A stretch of DNA of 21,842 bases from JBDRDI01 sp043820875 (lineage in GTDB: Bacteria; Patescibacteriota; Patescibacteriia; Patescibacteriales; UBA12075): the NCBI GenBank assembly GCA_043820875.1, contig JBDRDI010000042.1, positions 1 through 21,842 of the forward strand, written 5' to 3'. Positions 15,392 to 21,696 of the stretch are shown here, one piece after another. A program made the translations under genes and the position numbers. Position 1 is the first letter of the stretch. The number at the start of each line of letters is the position of its first letter. The notes under the pieces were generated by a model, which was given only the letters and a program-made list of their open reading frames with translations, was not told the origin of the DNA and did no database searches.

Positions 15392-15423
15392 CATAATAAG
15401 GTATCACAACGTTCAGCGTGCGC

Positions 15424-15624
15424 CTAATAGCTGTATTTTTTGGGACTGCAAGGCGAACCACCTTGACGACAACATCCCGACTCGGCGGCTCCCATCATTT
15501 GACGTGATTGATATCCAGTATCACTCGCGGAAAAACCGGGCTCGTTCCACGTAACGACCAAACGTTGCTTCACGACAACCTGTTCATTGGACTTTTTTTG
15601 CTGCCTATGTTGCCTATCTTTCAT
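15424..15624 (-). CDS. Putative RiPP precursor peptide, Cys-containing
   Basis: The product has 66 residues and no signal peptide. An ATGGAGGC ribosome site stands a few bases before the ATG. The N-terminal half is polar and basic and could act as a leader: KDRQHRQQKKSNEQ, then a hydrophobic patch VVVKQRLVVTW (16-26). The C-terminal part is small-residue-rich: AAESGCCRQGGSPCSPKK (47-64) with Cys51, Cys52 and Cys59. It lies 164 bases downstream of a radical SAM/SPASM enzyme gene on the same strand and ends at its own terminator. A short leader-like peptide with a Cys/Gly/Ser C-terminus next to such an enzyme is the standard layout of sactipeptide- or ranthipeptide-type systems. I do not recognise its family, and the crosslink type is unknown. 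No protease or exporter gene is adjacent. Confidence 0.6.
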   Translation of the reverse strand: MKDRQHRQQKKSNEQVVVKQRLVVTWNEPGFSASDTGYQSRQMMGAAESGCCRQGGSPCSPKKYSY

Positions 15625-15788
15625 TCTTTTGCCTCCATTGTTTTGCTTTGTTCCATTGAGTTTGCACTTGAATTAGTGAAACTCACAAAATTTTTTCCTA
15701 TTTTTAAGCTACGCTATACTTAGCTGATTCAGAACTTTCACGAATGTTAAAAACTTTTATATCCAAAAATCACTTAATATCTTCTTGT

Positions 15789-17075
15789 TCAACATTGTTT
15801 CTCTACCGTATGATTATCAAATACCACATCTATAATTCGAGAATCCTCGAATATCAATGAAAATATTTTTGGCAGAAGCAGTCGGTGTGCACGACACGTA
15901 TATGCGGACGGATTTAATAAATTGTTATTATCCCATCCGCCTTGCATGGGGCAGCCACCGCCACAAATAAGCTTAAGATTACAATCGGGACAATTTGGAT
16001 AATTGCGCCAATGTAATCTATCTAAAAATTTTCGCTTGTTGTCATTAATAACAATCTGCCCATCTTCAGTACAGTGACCATATATCATGGTATCAGCATA
16101 TGCGTCACCCGTGCGCGCTACCTCGAGACATGAAGTAATCAATCCTGCCGGAGTAATGGTTATATTACTCCCTTCGCCTGCCCCACAATAGTATCCTGAT
16201 GTTGGTCGCGATATAAACGAATTATCAATTTTTACTCGTAAATTATATTTGGCGATCCAGCTCAGCGACGATAAAAACATCGACACGAATTCGTCCAGAT
16301 TGGGAACCAACGATTGCTCTCCTCGCGATATCAAAGAATGATGGACAGGTTCTATCTTAATATAACGTGCGCCGAGAAAGGCGATCTCCTCGACTGATTC
16401 GATCATTGACGTAACGCCATTACGAGTTATTGTGAGTTGAACAGTAAGCGGCACTTCGGCGGCGGCTAATTCCATTATTGTCTGTCTAACAATTTTTGTT
16501 GATGTTTCTTTTTTTGCAAGTGGTCTATTTATTGTCTGCATAACGCCGTCAAATGAAATGCGCACGCTCACTTTGTTATCTATAAGCCACTGTCGTTGCT
16601 TTTTGCCGTAAATACCATTACTGACTATCACGATTTTGATATCCGAAAAATACTTGCGAGCATAACAACAAATATTATCCATTACACGAAAATTCATGAA
16701 AGGTTCTCCGCCGCCTACAAAATAAACAGTGAGGGGAACGATGCGTCTATTTTTTGTTTTACGTGCGATCCAATCAATAGCATTTTTCGCTTTTGTAAAT
16801 GAAAGTGCCGTTTTATATTCCCCTCCTCTGGCATAACAATAAATACAACGAAGATTACAGTCGAACGTAGGCATAAAGGCGATGCTCGGTCCAAGCGGTA
16901 CAGGGATTGCGGGCATATCGGCATAAGCAGTAATAATATGCCGCTCTTCTGCGCAAACATTACGAATATTTTCATTAGTAACATTGGGGATAAAACTGAT
17001 ACGATTGTTAGATATTAATACAAGATGTTTATTATCAATTCGCGCAATATCCAAAATCACCGTTTGAGTATCCAT
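15789..17075 (-). CDS. Radical SAM/SPASM peptide-modifying enzyme
   Basis: The 428-residue product contains the radical SAM cluster motif CNLRCIYC (Cys73, Cys77, Cys80) and GGGEP (121-125). Strand motifs follow (IVIVSNGIYG at 148-157, VRISFDG at 171-177). The C-terminal SPASM domain is complete: Cys297, then GLITSC (Cys316), then CPDCNLKLICGGGC (Cys362, 365, 371, 375), and Cys394. These bind two auxiliary 4Fe-4S clusters. SPASM enzymes modify peptides or proteins, including sactipeptide, PQQ, mycofactocin and sulfatase maturases. Residues 1-60 are a poorly conserved beta-rich region that could contact a leader peptide; I see no clear RRE fold. A strong promoter and a GAAGGATG ribosome site precede it. 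The small Cys-containing peptide gene downstream is the likely substrate. Confidence 0.9.
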   Translation of the reverse strand: MDTQTVILDIARIDNKHLVLISNNRISFIPNVTNENIRNVCAEERHIITAYADMPAIPVPLGPSIAFMPTFDCNLRCIYCYARGGEYKTALSFTKAKNAIDWIARKTKNRRIVPLTVYFVGGGEPFMNFRVMDNICCYARKYFSDIKIVIVSNGIYGKKQRQWLIDNKVSVRISFDGVMQTINRPLAKKETSTKIVRQTIMELAAAEVPLTVQLTITRNGVTSMIESVEEIAFLGARYIKIEPVHHSLISRGEQSLVPNLDEFVSMFLSSLSWIAKYNLRVKIDNSFISRPTSGYYCGAGEGSNITITPAGLITSCLEVARTGDAYADTMIYGHCTEDGQIVINDNKRKFLDRLHWRNYPNCPDCNLKLICGGGCPMQGGWDNNNLLNPSAYTCRAHRLLLPKIFSLIFEDSRIIDVVFDNHTVEKQC

Positions 17076-17131
17076 GTAGACATCCTTCAGTTTTTAATGA
17101 GCCATTTAATATCACTATTATAATTATTAAC

Positions 17132-17159
17132 ATTTTATCATTATTTTTGATTTTGTCAA
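17132..17159 (-). promoter_or_regulatory. Strong promoter of the radical SAM gene
   Basis: On the minus strand a consensus TTGACA (17159-17154) is followed after 16 bp by TAAAAT (17137-17132), with TGA just before it as an extended -10. Element D begins ten bases beyond the -35. Confidence 0.75.
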
Positions 17160-17169
17160 TTTTTTTAAA

Positions 17170-17355
17170 ATTGTCCTGAACCAAAATTTTTATGATTAAA
17201 GGATTAACAGGATTTTTAATAAAAACTTTTTTGCGTAACATCCTGTCCATCCTTTAATCCTGAAAATCCCGGTTCAAGACAAACAACAAACAAAAAAGAA
17301 AAAAGCCCTTGGGAACAGTTGAAGTGTTTAGTTTCAAAAAGTCTTGAGGGGCTTT
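17170..17355. repeat. Interspersed hairpin element, copy D (full inverted repeat, mismatched terminal stem)
   Basis: ATTGTCCTGAACC at 17170 opens a left arm that runs to about 17213 and pairs with a right arm at about 17239-17283 (TCCTTTAATCCTG, then GGTTCAAGACAA). A hairpin follows with the conserved TTGAAGTGTTTAGTTTC loop. Its 5' stem (GCCCTTGGGA) no longer matches its 3' stem (TCTTGAGGGGC) beyond five base pairs. It lies between two divergently transcribed genes, where no transcript needs to end. The remainder of the 406-bp gap (17076-17481) holds the two promoters. Confidence 0.85.
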
Positions 17356-17370
17356 GAGTTGGTCAAATGA

Positions 17371-17425
17371 TTGACAAAACCAAAAAACTTTGCTATCTTA
17401 ATAATAGAAAAAACCCCGCGAGGGG
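17371..17425 (+). promoter_or_regulatory. Strong promoter and 5'-UTR hairpin of the second cysteine-rich lipoprotein gene
   Basis: TTGACA (17371-17376) is followed after 17 bp by TATCTT (17394-17399); the spacer ends in TTTGC, as at the other two lipoprotein promoters. CCCCGCGAGGGG (17414-17425) follows in the predicted leader. AAAGGAGGCGAGGC stands directly before the ATG at 17482. Confidence 0.8.
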
Positions 17426-17481
17426 TGAAACAAATTGAACTTTTTAAACAAAAAAACAAGAACGCAAAAGGAGGCGAGGCC

Positions 17482-18195
17482 ATGAAAAAGTTGTTCGTGT
17501 GCCTGATTGGCATCATGTTCGCGGTCGGATCCTCCGGCTGCATTATCAGGGAAAAAACCGAAAAGATCATCTACTACATGGATGCCGATGGTGGAATATC
17601 CGTTTGGCATGGTGACGGTGACGGTCAAGGTACTGCCGGATCTGCCGGCGAGGTGATCGTTGATGTCGCCGGTAACGGAGATTTTAAAAACGACGCCGAC
17701 GCTACAATCGATGAAGGCCCTGACGGCGGTACCGCTGGCAACAGTGGGACCGGTGGAAGCGGTGGAAGCACGGGAAGCGGAACAGAGAATGCTAATATCA
17801 CCGTTGAGATTAACGACAGCGGTATGATAAAGACTGTCAAAGGTGATAATGAATGGCGAGAAATCCAAATTCCGGAAGTTGAACCGGAAGTGGAACCGGA
17901 TGCCGTACCATACATCCATGACGTAAGTGTGGAGGGGTGTGATAACTGTACCTCAGTTTGCTGGACAACCGGCTTATTGACGGACAGCTGTCTGTCAGAA
18001 GAGTGCCAATGTCGTTGTGACCTTAATGTCTGCGCGAATTATTGTCAAGCGATTTATCCGCGCACCTCTCTCTTCATAAACTGCTCTCAATATGGGTGCG
18101 TCTGCGAAGATGCTCACATGATTCCAGACGAACTGCAAATCGGAAGTGGAGGAATTTGGGCGACACCCGAGCCGATAGCATCAGGAGCAGTCTAA
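17482..18195 (+). CDS. Cysteine-rich lipoprotein with C-terminal CS-alpha-beta-like framework
   Basis: The start at 17482 is chosen because a strong ribosome site and a lipoprotein signal peptide (MKKLFVCLIGIMFAVGSSGC, Cys20) follow it, whereas the longer in-frame ATG at 17371 overlaps the -35 box. The 237-residue product has a low-complexity Gly/Asp/Ser linker (38-105, including GDGDGQGTAGS) and a Pro/Glu spacer (130-143). Its cysteine domain has Cys 153, 156, 160, 170, 175, 177, 179, 184, 188, 201, 206 and 208. From Cys175 the spacing is C-x-C-x-C-x4-C-x3-C-x12-C-x4-C-x-C, the same as in the lipoprotein at 7612-8031 apart from two loop lengths. A 29-residue tail follows. The Gly-x-Cys element is absent here, so this copy is a weaker defensin match. 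It is more GC-rich than its neighbours. Surface-exposed, function unknown. Confidence 0.8.
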   Translation: MKKLFVCLIGIMFAVGSSGCIIREKTEKIIYYMDADGGISVWHGDGDGQGTAGSAGEVIVDVAGNGDFKNDADATIDEGPDGGTAGNSGTGGSGGSTGSGTENANITVEINDSGMIKTVKGDNEWREIQIPEVEPEVEPDAVPYIHDVSVEGCDNCTSVCWTTGLLTDSCLSEECQCRCDLNVCANYCQAIYPRTSLFINCSQYGCVCEDAHMIPDELQIGSGGIWATPEPIASGAV

Positions 18196-18218
18196 ACGAC
18201 ACTCAACAGTGTCATCTT

Positions 18219-18266
18219 GCCGGTCTGTCATCGTTTTTAACGATTTGATAGACCGGCTTTTTTTAT
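18219..18266 (+). terminator. Intrinsic terminator of the second cysteine-rich lipoprotein gene
   Basis: GCCGGTCT (18219-18226) pairs with AGACCGGC (18250-18257), followed by seven T residues. The loop holds an inner stem ATCGTT/AACGAT. A small upstream hairpin GACACT/AGTGTC (18198-18213) precedes it. No T-run follows on the minus strand, so it does not clearly serve the convergent S74 gene. Confidence 0.85.
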
Positions 18267-18276
18267 TTTCTAAATT

Positions 18277-20343
18277 TTATTTACAAATATCGTTTTCAGA
18301 ATATTCCGCGCAAATTATTTTTTTTAGATTATTAATAATTTCTTTTAAATCATTAATCTCGTTGTTTTTTTCCTGCCTTAACTTTTCAATATCCGCATCT
18401 TTTTCTTGTTTTAATTCCTTGGTCGCGTTTATTAAAATCGGGATAAATCCTTCATAATTCAAAAACAAACGTTCTTCTTCGGTTCCGATTTTAGCTGAGG
18501 AAACAAGCTCATTAATTATCGGTTCAACTTCTTGGGCAATAAGTCCCAAAGATTTTTTTTCATTTTCTCGATCCCTCCAATCAAAAGATACGGGTTGTAA
18601 TTTCATTATTTCATCCAGACCATAAGATAAATTTTCAATATCTTTTTTCATTCTCCTGTCTGAATGAACTTTAGTACTCCAATAATAAATAGGACCATTA
18701 ACTCTTAAATCTCCATCAATTAATGTGTTTCCATGTACCCAGAGCCGCCAATAATTACTGCCGTCGTAACCGCCATTTACGCCGAGAGATCCTTGGAATA
18801 AACTGCCACCAGTGCTATTGACTGACGAAACCAAAATTGCCCCTGAGTGAATATTACCGGTTGTTAAACCGCCAGTAATATAAGCATTTCCATTAACATA
18901 AAGCTTTTGATTCGGATTATCCGTCCCAATGCCCACGTTGCCACCTCTCTGGATGGTCATTAAGGTTCCCGAATTATACTCACCGGTAGAATCGGCTCCC
19001 TGTATTCTTAGTTCCTCTTGGTCTTCGTGATATTCAAAACGCATTCCAAGATTTGTTTGTGTTGAAACCAAAGATAATTGCGGACGGTCATCTTTTTTTA
19101 TAACCAAATCGGCGTCAGGATTTGTAATGCCAAGCCCTGTATTACCGCTATTGGCAATTGTAAGTTTTTCACTGCCATTATACCAAAAGCCCATTCTGTT
19201 ATCAGAAGTGATGTGTGTCCAGTCCCAAAAATTAGCAGAATCGTGAAGTCTGATTATTATATTACCGATAGGAATGTCGCCACCCACTTGTAAATTTGTT
19301 AACGGAATTGTTGCGCCGATTCCTACATAGCCTACGCTACTAATCCGCATTCTTTCGATATTATTGGTGTATATTGCCAATTCACCATCTCCTTTCTGTT
19401 GCAAACCTGTATCGTTGTCGCCGATGGCCAAATCAATGTTCGAATTATTTACGCCAAGACCGATATTTCCGGTAGTCCTTACGGCAGACAATATATTGGC
19501 CACATTATTGGATTTTAAGAGAAATGTGTTGGCGTTGGTGTTGGAGAATAAAGTGAAATTTCTGCCGCCCGGATCGCCAAAAACCAATTTAGTTGATTCC
19601 GTTGTCGCGTCCGGACCCAATAATTTTATTTCCACGGATGCGTTGCCGTCGCCGATCTGCAGATTTGAAGCGGGATTGTTGACGCCGATGCCGACATTGT
19701 TTGTTGGGGATATAAATATTGCCGATGTCCCGGAAACTGCTGTTCCGTTCGCGGCATAATAGGCGGCTTGACCGGCTGTGCCGTTGTTGACTGTTCCCGA
19801 TCCGCCAATCGTCGCCCATTGATATCCCGTGCCGGTTGATTGCAAAACCATACCGCTTGTTCCTGCGGAATCATTACTGTCATATAATCTGCCGGTAGCT
19901 CTTATATCTCCATTAACGGTTAATGTTCGCGTTGGACTTGTGGTCTTAATACCGACATTACCGGATATTATCATGCCATTGCCGGGCGCTGCATATGTTC
20001 CGGCATAACCACCAACAGCCATTCCGCCGTTAACATCCAGTCTGTTTAATGGCGCTGCTACGCCGATAGCAACGCTTCCGGACACTACTGCCAGACTGCC
20101 GTTGCTAATGGCAACATTATTTGTAATTCCCATCCCGCTGTTGCCGATAACATTTAAATTGCTCACTATTATTTGAGATGCGGCTCCACTCGTATGAACC
20201 ACAATCGGCAAAGAAGTATTGCCGGCAGGAGGATTTGCCGTTGGTGGATTCCATGCCGCGAAAAGTTCTTGCGTGGCAATGGAAAGTCCGAGAGTGAGAA
20301 CGATGGTGACGATAAGATAGAGTCTGAATTTTAGGTTCTTCAT
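18277..20343 (-). CDS. Second secreted S74 surface protein, mosaic paralogue of the first
   Basis: The start at 20343 is preferred over the in-frame ATG at 20394 because it places a signal peptide at the N-terminus (MKNLKFRLYLIVTIVLTLGL, ending ELFAA) identical in plan to the first S74 protein. The 688-residue product shares WNPPTANPPAGNTSLPI and blocks such as RLDVNGGMAVGGYAG, NIDLAIGDNDTGLQQ and DLVIKKDDRPQLSLVS. Between them lies unrelated repeat sequence. The C-terminal S74 domain begins near Ser561 with SDRRMK, keeping the Ser/Lys pair, followed by LGLIAQEVEPII and a longer Lys/Glu coiled coil than in its paralogue. The predicted role is a trimeric surface fibre that sheds its chaperone. 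No Shine-Dalgarno sequence is present. Its promoter matches that of the first copy, and the two genes point in opposite directions about 12 kb apart. Confidence 0.85.
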   Translation of the reverse strand: MKNLKFRLYLIVTIVLTLGLSIATQELFAAWNPPTANPPAGNTSLPIVVHTSGAASQIIVSNLNVIGNSGMGITNNVAISNGSLAVVSGSVAIGVAAPLNRLDVNGGMAVGGYAGTYAAPGNGMIISGNVGIKTTSPTRTLTVNGDIRATGRLYDSNDSAGTSGMVLQSTGTGYQWATIGGSGTVNNGTAGQAAYYAANGTAVSGTSAIFISPTNNVGIGVNNPASNLQIGDGNASVEIKLLGPDATTESTKLVFGDPGGRNFTLFSNTNANTFLLKSNNVANILSAVRTTGNIGLGVNNSNIDLAIGDNDTGLQQKGDGELAIYTNNIERMRISSVGYVGIGATIPLTNLQVGGDIPIGNIIIRLHDSANFWDWTHITSDNRMGFWYNGSEKLTIANSGNTGLGITNPDADLVIKKDDRPQLSLVSTQTNLGMRFEYHEDQEELRIQGADSTGEYNSGTLMTIQRGGNVGIGTDNPNQKLYVNGNAYITGGLTTGNIHSGAILVSSVNSTGGSLFQGSLGVNGGYDGSNYWRLWVHGNTLIDGDLRVNGPIYYWSTKVHSDRRMKKDIENLSYGLDEIMKLQPVSFDWRDRENEKKSLGLIAQEVEPIINELVSSAKIGTEEERLFLNYEGFIPILINATKELKQEKDADIEKLRQEKNNEINDLKEIINNLKKIICAEYSENDICK

Positions 20344-20376
20344 ATTTTTTGAAGTTAATATATTTTTTATAATTAT

Positions 20377-20385
20377 ATAATAACA
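20377..20385 (-). promoter_or_regulatory. Extended -10 promoter of the second S74 gene
   Basis: On the minus strand TGT-TATTAT (20385-20377), in the same context as the first S74 promoter (TTTTATGTTATTATATAA). The sequence further upstream runs directly into element E. Confidence 0.5.
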
Positions 20386-20405
20386 TAAAAGCAAGGAAAA
20401 AAGAA

Positions 20406-20578
20406 ATTGTCCTGAACCAAGATTCTCATGATTAAAGGATTAACAGGATGTTATGTAAAAACATTTTTATTAAAAATCTTGTTAATCCTTTAATCCTAAA
20501 AATCAAGGTTCAGACAAAAAGAAAAAGCCCCTCGCAACGATTTGAAATGTTTAGTTTCAAAAAGTCGCGAGGGGTTTT
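20406..20578. repeat. Interspersed hairpin element, copy E (full inverted repeat)
   Basis: Left arm ATTGTCCTGAACC... (20406 to about 20449) pairs with a right arm of about 43 bases (about 20475-20517, ending GGTTCAGACAA). Both contain the ATTAAAGGATTAACA/TTAATCCTTTAATCC core. The terminal hairpin has stem CCCCTCGC (20528-20535) with GCGAGGGG (20567-20574). This stem is unrelated in sequence to that of copy C, but the inner loop TTGAAATGTTTAGTTTCAA is nearly the same. Confidence 0.9.
20510..20574 (-). terminator. Hairpin terminator in element E, for the third lipoprotein gene
   Basis: On the minus strand CCCCTCGC...GCGAGGGG is followed by CTTTTTCTTTTTG, 50 bases after the stop codon at 20624. 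Confidence 0.8.
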
Positions 20579-20623
20579 AGGAAGTTAGACGGGCAAGAAA
20601 ACGAAAACTAGATACTCGCATCT

Positions 20624-21220
20624 CTACTCACTGGTATCGATATCAACAAGAAAATTCAAGCCGCTCTTACAAACATAGTCCTTGTCTACCTCGACAAATT
20701 CAAGCGTACGAATTCCGCCCTGATTAGAAAATTGAATTCCGATTACATCTGCGCCGAGCTCTTTTTTTGTTTCATCCAACGCCAACAGGCTATCCACTCC
20801 TGCGTCGTCGGGCAATCTTGCCAAAAGCTCGAGCAGAGAGTAAAGCCCTGCTATATAGTTTTCATATCTTGTCTTGGTTAATTGACTGACTAAGTCAGAC
20901 AATACAACGTCTGTATCAATAGAAATTATTGCTAGATTCGCGACGACATTGTCACACTGCCGCAAATCATTCGGTTGGATTCTGGGATCAACCACATCTA
21001 TTCTGGCATCGGCGACCATGTCCGCAAATGGACGATTGGTATCCACCAGAACATCCAACTCGTAATAGCCGTCTTCGCCTCTTTGAATGTCCACGTCTGA
21101 ACCGTCAGCGGACAGACAGTTGCCGAGAGTGGCGCAGTCCGGATATTCTTGTCCGACTTCGCTGATGCAACCGACGCTGACGCACATTGCGCATATAAAA
21201 ACGAACAATTTGTTGTCCAT
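20624..21220 (-). CDS. Lipoprotein of unknown function
   Basis: The 198-residue product starts MDNKLFVFICAMCVSVGC, a short signal peptide with a plausible lipidated Cys at 18. The ATG is preceded by GGGAGG. The mature part is acidic. An N-terminal section has two more Cys (CATLGNC, 29-35) and Asp-rich sequence. Residues ~85-170 look mixed alpha/beta, with a helical segment LVSQLTKTRYENYIAGLYSLL. Near the C-terminus EFVEVDKDYVCKSGL provides one more Cys. There is no cysteine framework like that of the other two lipoproteins, and I do not recognise a family. It shares with them the promoter design and the GC-rich leader hairpin, so the three are probably expressed alike. It ends at the element E terminator. 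Confidence 0.75.
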   Translation of the reverse strand: MDNKLFVFICAMCVSVGCISEVGQEYPDCATLGNCLSADGSDVDIQRGEDGYYELDVLVDTNRPFADMVADARIDVVDPRIQPNDLRQCDNVVANLAIISIDTDVVLSDLVSQLTKTRYENYIAGLYSLLELLARLPDDAGVDSLLALDETKKELGADVIGIQFSNQGGIRTLEFVEVDKDYVCKSGLNFLVDIDTSE

Positions 21221-21264
21221 TACGAACCTCCCATTTTTGTTTTTTAAATTGTTAAAGAGACTTT

Positions 21265-21323
21265 CCCCTCGCGGGGTTTTTGTTTTCTGCTATAACCTTA
21301 GCAAATTTTTCAAGATTTGTCAA
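21265..21323 (-). promoter_or_regulatory. Strong promoter and 5'-UTR hairpin of the third lipoprotein gene
   Basis: On the minus strand TTGACA (21323-21318) is followed after 17 bp by TAAGGT (21300-21295), with TTTGC at the end of the spacer. CCCCGCGAGGGG (21276-21265) follows in the leader and is identical to the hairpin before the gene at 17482. Confidence 0.8.
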
Positions 21324-21384
21324 GGTCTTATGTCAATATTTATTTAATGTAGGCTAAAATTTATTGTGTTCCACATCCCAAAAA

Positions 21385-21696
21385 CTATTCGCAAGTGAGA
21401 GCTTTTTCTGCCGGACAATTATTGGCTGTAATATTACCATTGCTGTCACAATTATAATCAGCCGGATAAAACACGACCTTTCCCCAGTTGTCAATCACCT
21501 TAATGCCAATATCAGGAACTGATCCGGGACCATATTCGTGAGTAAAGACGTGTGGATTAATTTCGTTGGGGCGAGACGCGATGCGACCGTAAATTTCCGG
21601 CTCGTAAACATCACAATCACCCCAATCAATGCTGATTTCCGAAATCGGCTCTTGCTCCGCGGCAATGAGAGTATTGTCCTGAACCATGATTCTCAT
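21385..21696 (-). pseudogene. Truncated PKD-like fragment fused to element F
   Basis: The frame of 103 codons begins inside the left arm of element F (its first residues MRIMVQDN are encoded by repeat sequence) and has no ribosome site or signal peptide. The middle (ISIDWGDCDVYEP, then HVFTHEYGPG, then IGIKVIDNWGKV) resembles the second half of a PKD domain, which normally reads as an Asp-Trp-Gly-Asp strand followed by a His-x-Tyr and a final Val-x-Asp-x-x-Gly. A short Cys-containing tail (NCDSNGNITANNCPAEKALTCE region) ends it. The first PKD strand and any export signal are missing. It is best read as the 3' remnant of a secreted protein gene cut by the element, though an expressed fragment is possible. 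Confidence 0.55.

Noticed and set aside
17371..17481. In-frame N-terminal extension of the second cysteine-rich lipoprotein from the ATG at 17371 region
   Set aside because: It overlaps the -35 box, the -10 and the leader hairpin, and would bury a clear lipoprotein signal peptide that has its own strong ribosome site.
17398..17919. Long minus-strand open frames opposite the second cysteine-rich lipoprotein gene
   Set aside because: They are antisense shadows of a low-complexity Gly/Asp/Ser-coding region; no start signals and no recognisable domain.
20344..20394. Longer start for the second S74 protein
   Set aside because: It covers the conserved promoter and places 17 residues before a signal peptide that is otherwise at the N-terminus in the paralogue.
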